This document shows, in pieces, positions 11,349 through 21,500 of a stretch of 41,256 nucleotides of DNA. Origin of the DNA: Nemertoderma westbladi (Eukaryota; Xenacoelomorpha; Nemertodermatida; Nemertodermatidae); the NCBI GenBank assembly GCA_032718475.1, contig JAUCBJ010003927.1, positions 1 through 41,256 of the forward strand. Direction: 5' to 3'. A program made the translations under genes and the position numbers. The stretch's first letter is position 1, and each line of letters starts with the position of its first letter. The notes below the pieces were generated by a model. That model ran no database searches. It had not been told where the DNA came from and saw only the letters and a list, made by a program, of their open reading frames with translations.

Positions 11349-11451
11349 TGTTAGATTATGTATTGTTAGGGCTCTAGTAGACCCTGGCTTGGTGGTGGTC
11401 GACCATTAATAAACTGATGCAGCTGGTATTCATTTATTTCCGATCCCAATA
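11349..11451 (+). repeat. 3' LTR of the gypsy element, internally deleted
   Basis: 103 bases: the first 51 and last 52 of the 5' LTR joined, with 198 bases missing (equivalent of about 6154-6351). No substitutions in the shared part. The deletion is internal, so it arose after or during insertion without touching the ends. Confidence 0.85.
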
Positions 11452-11456
11452 GGAAT
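11452..11456. repeat. 5-bp target-site duplication of the gypsy element, right
   Basis: GGAAT, the partner of 6098-6102. LINE-B resumes at 11457. Confidence 0.8.
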
Positions 11457-12177
11457 TAATATAAGCTCTGCATATTCGCAACAGATATCTACAAGACACT
11501 GAAGATCAGCTGGAGTAGTTGAAATTATGCAGATATCCTCAGCATTAATTAAGTGATTAACGCAGGTATATCCTAAATTGGCACCAATATTAGAGTTCGA
11601 AAGAGAACCATCCCAAAGAACTTGCATGGCTAGGTGATCGTACCATAGTAGTAAATTATTATTTCTTTAATAGCAAAAATACAAAATTCAGTTCCCAGTT
11701 TCTGCTTTTATCCGAATTGGTTATAAGTAGTAATAATATGAGATTCAATCATACTTAAAATAATAGATTCAAAAATCTTTGACATAATATTTGACAGAGC
11801 AATAGGCCTGTAGTTACTCGAAACAGATGCAGCTTCGCTGATGTCTTTAACAACATGCAATAAATATGAATATATAAACTTAATATATAAAAATCCATGT
11901 ATAAAAAAACAAGTAAACAGTATATATAATGCTCGGATTGCAAACTGTCACGGCCGCTAGTCTTATTGGATTTCAGACTATTAATGGCCTGAGTAACATC
12001 AGACGGGGAACAAGCATTCCAAGATCGAATTTGGGTTCATTAATATAAACATCACCTCATCATAATATAATGTATAAACATCAGCTGAATTTGATATTTT
12101 ACAATTAAATAGTTTATTAAAATGGTTTCCCCATTAATTGCAAATATTTTGGCACCAATTTCCCCATTCATCACTTG
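11457..12177 (-). pseudogene. LINE-B, N-terminal half of reverse transcriptase
   Basis: In minus-strand order, short RT blocks can be picked out across frames: a pre-RT region with SGRD (about 11950), the block SSNYRPIALSNIMSKIFES (about 11780-11840), and a catalytic box reading NAEDICIIS (YADD-type, about 11540). An AT-rich stretch near 11865-11935 looks inserted or badly decayed. It joins 5640-6102 across the gypsy element. Its upstream end is cut at 12177 by the terminal repeat of BEL-1. Multiple frame changes make it non-functional. Confidence 0.75.
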
Positions 12178-12548
12178 TGTGACGGGATCAGAGGATCCCG
12201 ACCGGTTGATTTTAGGTAGGCGTCACCACACGGTTGAGAAATAAGAGTTGATTGTTGTCGTTCCAGTGTTATTAATAAGGTCGAAATATAATATATGGTA
12301 TAAGATATGATGGCACAGTTTAGGTGATAAGATAATAGTCATGTACCGGTAATTGCAGAATAATAATTGGTGACGGTGGTGACGGTACTAAAGTGTCACC
12401 ATACTGTCCTACGTGACTGAGATAACTGACTGATTATTTCTACACTACCTTGGCCTCTATACCTAGCGGATGCTCTCCTCTCCCATTGGTTGATATACCA
12501 ATTCTCGGCTCCCACCTCTGTGGGAGTGCTTCCCCCCCACTGCTGTCA
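12178..12548 (-). repeat. Probable 3' LTR of BEL-1
   Basis: The plus-strand start TGTGACGGGATCAG is shared with 26767-26875 over 109 bases with about 3-4 differences. The other end is inferred: reading the minus strand, a purine run GGAGGGGGAAAG is followed by TGACAGCAG near 12548, like a polypurine tract and LTR start. The hairpin GGGATCAGAGGATCCC lies at the LTR edge. The 12548 boundary is tentative because no full second LTR exists. Confidence 0.5.
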
Positions 12549-13228
12549 CTTTCCCCCTCCAGGAGGTTTAACCTCTGACCTCCCTTTGTGTGGCCCTTTG
12601 GGGGTTTGTTGTCCCCGTTATTGGTTGTGCGATACGAGGTAAATTGGGGATTAACCTCGTATCCCCAATATTGCTAAAAGGGCCCCGTTTCCCAACTTTA
12701 TGGGGTGGTGAGAGGAATTGAATCCGCTCACACTCCCCCCCATGCTATCTTCCCAGTGAGAGGATAGCATCACCAATGAGTGCGCTTCAATTCCGCTGGA
12801 TCCCAATCTACTATCAGGTGTGGGGTGGAGTTCTCTTACTTGGAGTCGACTTTCCAGGCCACTCCCTCTGGGTATGATGTTACTACCCTCTCTTGGTGCA
12901 ACTCCGACCTATGTTGCACCAAGATATCTGGCGTCTCTGTTCGAGACAATTGTGGATTTCTCTCACACAATTTTATCTCCCCACTACTCTCTCCACTCTA
13001 ACTCCGCTCTGACTGACTCTAACTTCTCCACTCTCACCCTGATTCTCCTCTACTTCTCTTCTACCTTCACTCTAACTTTCGGACCCCCTGTCCCTCACCC
13101 TGCCTCTTACTCCTCCCCCCCCCCCCCCCACACTTGAATTGCACTCGCATTCTCTGCCCGCGTTCTATACTCGATTCCTCCATTACCTTCACTCTAACTT
13201 TCGGACGCCCTGTCCCTCACTCTACCTC
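12549..13228 (-). other. 3' region of BEL-1, heavily decayed
   Basis: Pyrimidine-rich on the plus strand. Reading the minus strand just upstream of the putative LTR there is a short open piece ending NLLEGES over the polypurine tract, possibly the end of Pol. No integrase catalytic motif could be found, so most of the integrase has been lost or replaced. The plus-strand open frames here (12780-13137) are low-complexity and not credible. Confidence 0.45.
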
Positions 13229-13308
13229 TTACTCCTCACCCCCCCCCCCCCCCCACACTTGAATTGCACTCGCATTCTCTGCCCACGTTCTATACTCGAT
13301 TCCTATTC
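13062..13308. repeat. Tandem duplication of about 122-125 bp with long C runs
   Basis: Two adjacent copies (13062-13183 and 13184-13308) start TACCTTCACTCTAACTTTCGG, include a C run (15 and 16 bases) and end with TTCTATACTCGATTCCT. The unit difference is mostly the C-run length. It lies within or just after the BEL-1 RNase H region, and probably arose by slippage or unequal exchange at the C runs. Confidence 0.85.
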
Positions 13309-15529
13309 GCTCCTGACGCTTCTCCCCTTCTGTGCCGTCGCACACCCTTACTCCTACTCTAGCAGCTGTCAACTCGAGTTTCGGGACCGATGCTGAATCT
13401 GGCGGCATCGACTTTGCTTTGCTGAATTCAAGTCTGGGCTTATGGGTCCCCTCTCGTTGTACTAGGTAGAGTGCCGCTCCGTATGCTTCCAACGACGCAT
13501 CGGAGAACATGTATAGATCCAGATTCGTCATGTCCCCATCCGGGAAATATATGCGTGGCATGCTGTATGTCCCCATCTGTTCTAAACCCTCCGTCCACTT
13601 ACTCCACTGCTTGCTGATCTCTTCCAGGACCTCTGTATCCCACTCGTCCTTTAGCTTATATACTTTCTTAAGTATTTGCTTCCCCGTGACTAATAGTGGG
13701 GATGCTAGGCCTAGGGGATCGTATATCCTTGCTATGTACGATACATAGCCCCTTTTGTGTGGATGTCCGCGCCCTCTTGGCTCAGCTCGTACTTGAACTC
13801 ATCTGTCTCTCGGTTCCACACGATCCCTAGTGCCTTCTGCTTCCTAGCGCCCTCTTGTTCGCCATGTCCTGTCCCTTGACTGTCGTGGGATTATCCATGG
13901 TCGACTCTGGCCTCCTGTCCTCTATGGCTTTCATAAACTCTTCTGAGCTGGATTGGAACTTGGTCAGGTTGAACCCGGATCCCTTCAGGATGTCGTGAAC
14001 CTCGCGCCCTGTATCCAGTAGTTCTTTAACCGTGTTTCCAGACTCCATTCCATCATCTACATAGAAGCCGCGTCGAATCATATCGACGGCTTTGGCGCTA
14101 TACTTCTCCTCTTTCCCCTCTACTGTATCACTCACAGCCACAGTCCTCATAAATGAGGACGACTTGGCTCCCATATTCTGCACCACCATCTTGTACATCG
14201 GTATTGTTGACAGTTCCTCATCGCCGTTGTACCATAGGAAGCGCTGGCTGTCACTATCCTCCTCCATCACATGGACTTGGTTGAACATGCCTTCAATGTC
14301 GCAAGTGAAGGCGTGCCTCCCGTTTCTGAATCTGAGCAGGACCTCGATTCCTGAGTTGTAGATATTAGGACCCTCCAGCAGATAGTCGTTTAGGCATTTG
14401 CCGTTGGTCTTAGCCGATGCGTCAACTACCATCCGCAGTTTACCTTTCTTCGGGTCTAGAGCCACGTGAAGTGGCAGGTAATAGGTCCTGTCCGTGTTCG
14501 GTTCGTCGACCGGTAATTCCACGGCCCATTTTTATGAATGTACTCATTCTTTTCGGGGCTCCGTTTTAACGTTTGCTTCAATTTACGAAGCCTCGTAAGT
14601 ACCATTCCCTTGTTGTAGGGTAGCGGTAATTTTGGTTGTTTCCACACCATTCCTATGGTGTATCGCCCCTCATCGCATCTCATCGACTCCTTTACACTTT
14701 GTATTGCCTGTTTATCCTCTACCGAGGTTCCGACCCCGGTCTCTTTCAATCCCTCAAAATCCTGCCTAAGTAGTCTCCTGAGCTGCTCCTCCGACCCTTC
14801 ATCTTCCATCTCCCTCATGGTTCCCGCGAACATGCACCCTGATGTCTCCGACATCCTAAACGGAATCTTGGTCCTAATTGGGCCGCTTAGCGTCCACCCG
14901 AATGGTGTTAAAATTGCCACTGGGTCACACTGTCTGTCTTCGCCGAAGACCATCTGCATTCTCTCGTGGGCCATCGGGCAGTCCATTCCTACTATAATGG
15001 ATACCTTCCTAACGTCCACCTCTGGTATTGAGAAGTCGATACTGTCCAGGAATCTATATTGTTCGACCTCAATGTTCGTTGGTCGCCTGGCGTTGATATT
15101 TATCGATTCTATCACCTGGATGGGGTCGATGGTTGCCCCATAGTCGCATCCCGGTGCTATCGCTGCTATCCCGCACCGTCCGGTCCTCATCTCCAGGACT
15201 TCATCTCTGCTGGAGATGGTTGTTACCGCCATTCTACTTGGCCTCGTTCTCAATCCTATCTCTTCGGCCACCCAATTCTCGACCAATGTGAAGGCTGCTA
15301 CACTGTCGACCAGCATCAGCGTGGTTACTGATCGATTGCCTTCTCCGATCACCCTCACTGGTACTACCCCGAGTAGTACCGTTCCTCTCTTCTTCGCCCC
15401 TACGGTGCTTGTTGCCATTGTCTGTCGTTTGCCTTGACCGAACTTAATTGGTGTTTCCTTGCATTGGTTAGCTCTATGTCCACCTGTCATACATCGAGGA
15501 CAGACTTCGTTCCTCCTCGCGTATTCTAT
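13229..15529 (-). pseudogene. BEL-1 Pol: protease, RT and start of RNase H, broken
   Basis: A zinc knuckle CPRCMTGGHRANQC lies near 15510. The DUF1758-like protease has MLVDSVAAFTLV where DSG(S/A) is usual, so the catalytic triplet is altered. It also has the conserved DPVAILTPFGWTLSGP. A one-base frameshift near 14525 leads into the RT (TYYLPLHVALDPKKG, MVVDASAKTNGKCLND), with the catalytic box RGFYVDDGMESG near 14060. Another shift near 13840 precedes SYIARIYDPLGLASP, then the RNase H start LYMFSDASLEAYGAALY (about 13490). Similarity fades into the C-rich duplication at about 13310. The family cleaves its polyprotein and copies its RNA. This copy cannot. Confidence 0.85.
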
Positions 15530-17473
15530 CTAATCTTCTCTGGGCAGTGCTTGCCAATATCTGCAGTTCATGGTCTGATGAAGTGTGTTCGTGTGCAATT
15601 GGCATTTGTTGTTTGGGTTATAGCCGTCCTTATATAGTGCGCTGCGTATCGCACTTGCATTCGTACCTAGATCCCTACTGTTCTTATTGTTTGGGTTCGG
15701 CCTACTGGGTGTGTTGGGGTTATGTTTATTTGTGTTGTTATTTTTTCCCTGTCCGCTCCTTGGTGTGGCTCTACCCCCAGCTACATGTGGACTAGCAGTC
15801 CCCTGCGTCGCCGCGTATGGCAGCGATTGTCTGAGCTTTGGCAATGCGTTCGCCGTGTTGTGTTCTGGTTTCGGCCTGTTGTATTCAGTCTTTGGCCCCT
15901 TCCCCAGACTATCCTCGCTATAGACTGGGTCTGTGATCAATTCGGCTTTGTAGTTGAGGAAGCTCGACATTTCTTCTAGGCCCAGTTCCGCACCCTTCTT
16001 CTCTTGAGTGGAGAAAGCGATTTTCCTCCACTTATTGCGCAGCCAGATCGGCAGTGCCTGCGCTATCGTGGTGATGTTATTAGATGCATTGAGTTCGTAT
16101 GGCGCGTCTAGCGTCTTCAACACGATTAGCGCCTTCTCGACTTTGTTCGCAAACGTCTTTATGCTAATGGGGTTATCCTGTAGGCCACCCGATGTTATAC
16201 CTCTCAGGGTCTGCAGGATGATCTTGGCCGGGTGCCCGTACTCCCTGTCTAGCGCCCGCCATGCTGTCGTGAAGCCACCCTCGATGCCCTGGTACTGCCT
16301 CACGATGTCATACACTGGGCCTCCTGTATACACCTGTAGATATTTTAGGCACTCCGCCTGCGTCAGGTTCTTCATCAATATTTCGTTGCTGTACATGCGC
16401 CGAAATGGCAGGTATTCTTCCGGCCTACTTCCATCAAATTTAAATGGCTCTACGGGTGGTAACTCGATCCTGGTCTTTAATGCATCGATTAATGTAGCCA
16501 TTCACATCGCATGTGCTTCCAATGGGTTCGATGGATGCTGTACAGATTCTCCCGCTGGGTGCGGTCCGCCCGTCCTGTCTGTCGCCTTTCTTTGCGTCGG
16601 ATATATCATTGGGGGTAATGGCCCCCTCCATATTTCCGTGTCGCATGATCTGTTCTCGTCCAGGGGGTTCGATGTTCTTATTCCTGTTTGAGTATATTGT
16701 TGATATTGTGATGGGGGAATGTCACCCTGCCCCCCCCCCCCCCCCCCCCTCCCCACCGGTATATTTGGTACTGGGGTTGATGTTAATATATTGGGGCCCA
16801 TACACCTATCCACAATAACTCTCTCCTCCCCTGGATATATGTTATGTCCCTGCATGCTATAGTCATACTGTTGTACTGGTACCAGTACATGCCTATCCAC
16901 TTCTGGTCTACCTACCGGTATGTACTCCGTGACTTCCGGGTTTAATCGGGTCGTCCACGCTGCCCTATCGCCTACATTATCTCTCCCAGCATGGCCTATA
17001 GTATGTGCAGTAAGGCCTACAGTATGTCCTGCAGTCTGTATGTGTCCCTCCGGGCCGAAGTTTAACCTTCTCGAATAATCCAAGAAGTCCTCCCTGCGGC
17101 TACCGTATCCTCGATCTGCAGCTATATCCCGTTGGGAAGTTTCTCTTCGATCCCCTCTCCTATTCTCCTCCCCGTACCGGTGGTACGCCCTGTACCCTTC
17201 TCTCAGTATATAGTACACCTCGTCAGGTCACGTTTCTCTGGGATGACGGCAATCTCCCGGAGTTCGACCCCACCGAGTCTCTGACTCCATCTCCATCCTC
17301 GCTCTCCTGTCGTTCGCAACGACACTTCTTCTACTCTCTTCCCTTCTTCTCTCTGCAGTATAGCGTCCCCGCTCATGAGATCTCTCGTCGACCTCCCGGT
17401 TAAACTGTTCTTCTTCCCTCTTCTGACTAGGCTCGACGTCTCATCGCTCGCCCTCTCGCGACGCCAACCTCTC
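15530..17473 (-). pseudogene. BEL-1 Gag, C-terminal part, with in-frame stops
   Basis: The frame 17218-16502 (charged, with a Gly run coded by the 20-base C run) ends in TGA directly followed by ATG at 16501 in the same frame. The next frame, to 15530, is the DUF1759-type Gag domain: EPFKFDGSRPEEYLPFRRMY at the start and ALDREYGHPAKII in the middle. It ends in TAG, 13 codons before the Pol frame, again in the same frame. Single stops in one long frame suggest point decay of an original continuous Gag-Pol, although stop read-through cannot be excluded. Upstream, 17473-17219 carries an Arg/Glu-rich continuation, also with a stop. BEL-2 interrupts at 17474. Confidence 0.8.
17469..17473. repeat. 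5-bp target-site duplication of BEL-2, left
   Basis: CTCTC just before the 5' LTR, repeated at 24784-24788. Five bases is the usual size for BEL/Pao integrases. Confidence 0.8.
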
Positions 17474-17914
17474 TGTGATAGAAACCCTCTATCATTGGTC
17501 TATATAGGACCTAACTGTTAATAATGTTTGTATTCATTATAATTCAAATTAAGTATATTCACATTCAGTAATCATAATCAGTGTTTTGTCAGTGTTATAA
17601 AGTATTTAGTGTACTGCTGTACTGCCTACAGCAATTACTGCTGTAGGCCTATATATTCGTACCTAACATGTCTGTATGTGGTATGTGTTGTGAATGGGTA
17701 CATCTACCTATAAAGATTAAAGGATTAATATAACTTTATATTTATGTAAATATTCATTATTGTCATTTGTCAGAAGTCTGAACCTTGATATAGGAACTTA
17801 TATGGATATATCATACAGTCATAATGCTGTCCTGCTGTCAGCTGTAATGTCATATCAGCAATCAGCATATCTTATACAGTTATAATCATACTTCTGCACT
17901 TAATATCCATGACA
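17474..17914 (+). repeat. 5' LTR of BEL-2
   Basis: 441 bases from TGTGATAGAAACCCTC to CTTAATATCCATGACA. It contains TATATAGGACC (near 17502) and several ATATAA-like words. The end is fixed by the TGG-starting primer site and by the equivalent end at 24783. Confidence 0.93.
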
Positions 17915-17930
17915 TGGCGCCCGATAAGGG
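17915..17930 (+). promoter_or_regulatory. Primer-binding site of BEL-2
   Basis: TGGCGCCCGATAAGGG directly abuts the 5' LTR. The TGGCGCC start is the pattern of a site pairing with a tRNA 3' end. The particular tRNA was not assigned. Confidence 0.7.
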
Positions 17931-18582
17931 GAAGGCTACCGGTACGGACAAGTAAAGACAAAGTAAAGAGTAAAGACTTGGACTGATGGTGAGTTTCTAT
18001 GTTCTATTCCAGTATTTAGAAACGTCGGCTGAAACAAGAATAAGTTTGTACCGGTGTGTTATTCCTCATTCCAGTATTGCTGCAATTTCATTGACTTCTG
18101 AACTTTGATTAGGCAGTTAGGCCTAAGTGCTAAAGGCTGTAAGGGTAAGGTATCCCTGCAATTTCGGCTTTTATTGAAAGTACAGCTGTCTGGATGTACC
18201 GTACATCAGGCCAGGCTCCCATGATTGAGAGGCCAGTCTGACACTGACAGTGCGGTGTGTAATCAATATTAATTATTCACTAATTTATATGAGAGTAGCT
18301 TATACTGGGACACGCCCAGGCTACCAGGCCTATTGCAGTTAGACTGGTGACTGGTAACTATTGTCTGATTGTTTCAGCATTATACTAGCAATTTACATTC
18401 ATCAAATTATCAATCACAAATCAATGCTGAAAAATGAGAATGGTTGCAAATTTAATTAATGAGACACAGCAGAACTGATCATAGGACCGGTTCATTACTA
18501 AATTTAAAACATACCTATACACTGCTATACCTACCATACAGCCATAGGCAGCTAGCTAGCTAGGAAAGGAAGACACAGAATA
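17931..18582 (+). other. Untranslated leader of BEL-2
   Basis: About 650 bases without a credible frame between the primer site and the gag-pol ATG. The first ATG of the long frame (18583) is preceded by AGACACAGAATA. Splice and packaging signals cannot be assigned. Confidence 0.6.
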
Positions 18583-21500
18583 ATGGCTACACAAATAAAT
18601 GAATTGGTGAAACTAAAACGCAAACGCAGTGGGCTGAGATCCACTGTAACAACAATTAGAAACAAATTTAACCCTGATGACACAATAGAGACAAATCGAA
18701 TTACTTTAGACAGACTCGGACTCCTTTTACCGCGCCTAGACGCCATAAATGAGGACATTTGGGGACATCTTGACCCAGAAACCCAAGAATTTGAGAATGA
18801 TGTTGCAGTAGCTGGGGATTATGAGACTGCTATTCGCTCATTAATAAAACAGATAGAGCCAATAATAGTACCAGCAAGTGTGAGTGTAAATCTTAATGAC
18901 AGCAATGCAGCTGCTATGGCAGACCTATCATCAGTGGTACAAACTCAACAATCATATTTTGACTCTCGTCTTTTGGCACAACAAGTTTTGCCAAAATTGG
19001 CGCCACCTACTTTTGATGGAAATTTGTTAAATTATGAAGGGTGGAAAAATGCTTTTACAGCTGCTGTGGAAGATTCCAAACTTCCTAACATAATCAAATT
19101 CCAGTATTTATTGGAAAGCTTGAAAGGACCGGCCAAAGCAGTAGTGGCAGGTCTACCAATTAATGAAGGAAATTATTATGTAGCAATGCAGCTATTAACT
19201 ACCCGCTATGGAGATAAGGAGGCAATAATTTCTGCACATATCGAAGAGATAAGGAAAATTGGTCGATCTACAACAAAACTTAGGGATATAAGTGATAAAT
19301 GTTTGACACATGTAAGAGCATTAGAGGCTTTGGGAATTTCGCCGGTCGAATATCAACGTGTAGTCATTCCTGATATAACAGCTGGGGTTAGTGATACTAT
19401 AATGTTGAAATTGCTGGCAGAAAAACGTTCAATTACTGATTTAGATTGGCTAATAACAAAATTGCAAAAATTTGCATTGGCTGAGGAATCTCTCAGCTTA
19501 ATAAGACAAGATTCACAAAGAAGTAAATGGTCATCAAGCAAAGAAAAACAAGCGGTACCAACGTATTCAAAACCAATAAATCAGCCAGCTATTGCTTCTC
19601 TTGTGGCTCCATCACACTCGAAATCTGGGAAAACTATTTACAATTCATCCTATAAACAGAATAAAGCAACAAATAGTACCCCAAATTCATCACAACCTCA
19701 ACCTAGATTACAAAACTCATCATCATCAAGCCAACCATTTGTAATAACATGTGTTTATTGTAACCAGAATCATTATTCAGACAATTGCCGAATAGTTCAA
19801 GATAATATACTCCGACGAAATTCATTAGAAGAAAAGGGGCTGTGTAAAATTTGCATTAGGGGAAATCACAAAACATGGGAATGTAGAGCGACATGTAGAT
19901 GTTACTATTGTAAAGCTACTTCTCACCATTCAAGTATTTGTCCTAATAAAGTATATACTGGAACAAATGCATCTAAATCACCAATAGTAACTTCAACAAA
20001 CACTCAACCTAATGTAAATTCAGATTTAGTTACCAAATCAAAGTCTTCAACATCTGTTGTCGCCATAAGCCATAAATGTGTGGATCAAAGTTGCGCCAAC
20101 TCTGAAGATGTATTATTACAAACCGCAATTTTGGATTGCGAAGGTAATGATCTTCCTTACAACTTAAATGCTTTATTTGATGGTGGAAGTCAGAAAACGT
20201 ATATTATCAGATCAGTTGTGAATCAGTACAGATTACAGGTCATAGGCAGTGAAGAGGTTAACATAAGTGGGTTTGGAAATACATCAATGCCATTGACATG
20301 TGAAATAGTGCAGGTTAATGTAAAACTTCGTTCACAAGGTATTGAAACTCTCCAAGCTTGTGTAGTTGATTCAATTTGTAAACCAATATACAATGGATTT
20401 GTATTAAATGACAAATTAACCAATTTAATGGAAGAGTTGGACTTAGCTGACCCATCATTGCGTTCACCTGGTAACTTATTTCCAATTGAACTTCTAATAG
20501 GAGGAGACCAGTATTGGTCAATAGTTTCAGGGTCTATTTTGCGTAAATCAGCTACTCTACCAGTGGCACTCCATTCATCAGTTGGTTGGTTGCTATCTGG
20601 TCCTGTTCCTCATACAGTTAGTGAGGCACAAGAACTTACTATTATTCCAACCTCAATGACAATGTGCATGTCCACAGTAAATGTCAATAACACAAATAAT
20701 CACAATTTAAACAATAATTTATATCAATTAATTGAGTCATTTTGGTCAATGGAATCAATTGGAATAACAGACGGGGTAAATGATGAGGAAACAGTGGATT
20801 TAGGAATTACTAAGTCAAACAGCATATATTATGTCAAGTTACCATGGAAAATGCCAAAGAATGTACTTGTTGATAATTTCAATCATAGTTACAACATTTT
20901 ATTGTCATTGATAAAGAGATTAAATAAATCTGGTTTATTGTCAAAATATAATGATGTTATGATGGAACACTTAAAACATGGCTACATAGAACATGTCAGC
21001 ATTGACTCTCCAGTTGAAAATGGTAGAATAAAACATTACATTCCTCACCATGGAGTTATCCGAGAAACAGCAACCACAACTAAACTAAGAGTTGTATTCA
21101 ATGCTTCATTTAAACCGTTGCGTCACACACTGTCATTAAACGATTGTTTACACAGAGGTCCAAATTTGTTGCCTAATTTGGTAACTACTTTAATTCGCTG
21201 GAGGCTATATCGCATTGGTATCATAGCCGATTTAAAACAAGCGTTTATGCAGTGTGGAGTAGTTGAAGAAGACAGAGATGTACTGCGATTTCTGTGGGTG
21301 GATGATATTGATAAAGTGAAAACAGGTCAACAGCAAATCATAGCATATCGATACACAAGAGCAATGTTTGGAGTGACAAGTTCACCTTACATTTTGAGAA
21401 AAGTTTGTACAGAGCATCTAGAAGAAGAAAGAAATATATGTAAGGTAGAAGAAGTTGAAAGGTTAGATACTATAAATAAATTAAAAGATCTTTATATGGA

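Larger units (their letters stand above)
6103..11451 (+). mobile_element. Ty3/gypsy LTR retrotransposon inserted in LINE-B
   Basis: Complete architecture: 5' LTR (6103-6403), primer-binding site, gag-pol (6946-11276, one frameshift), polypurine tract and a shortened 3' LTR (11349-11451), flanked by GGAAT. The Pol order is protease, RT, RNase H, integrase, which marks Metaviridae. The two LTRs are identical over all 103 aligned bases, but the 3' LTR lacks 198 internal bases. The insertion is therefore young or recently homogenised, and the frameshift and LTR deletion disable it. No envelope-like frame is present. Confidence 0.92.

Noticed and set aside
12780-13396. Plus-strand frames of 73-105 codons over the BEL-1 tail
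   Set aside because: Ser/Pro/Leu-rich shadows of pyrimidine-rich repeats with long C runs, opposite to the BEL-1 sense strand.
14655-15331. Plus-strand frames of up to 162 codons opposite BEL-1 Pol
   Set aside because: Antisense shadows of a recognised protease/RT coding region.
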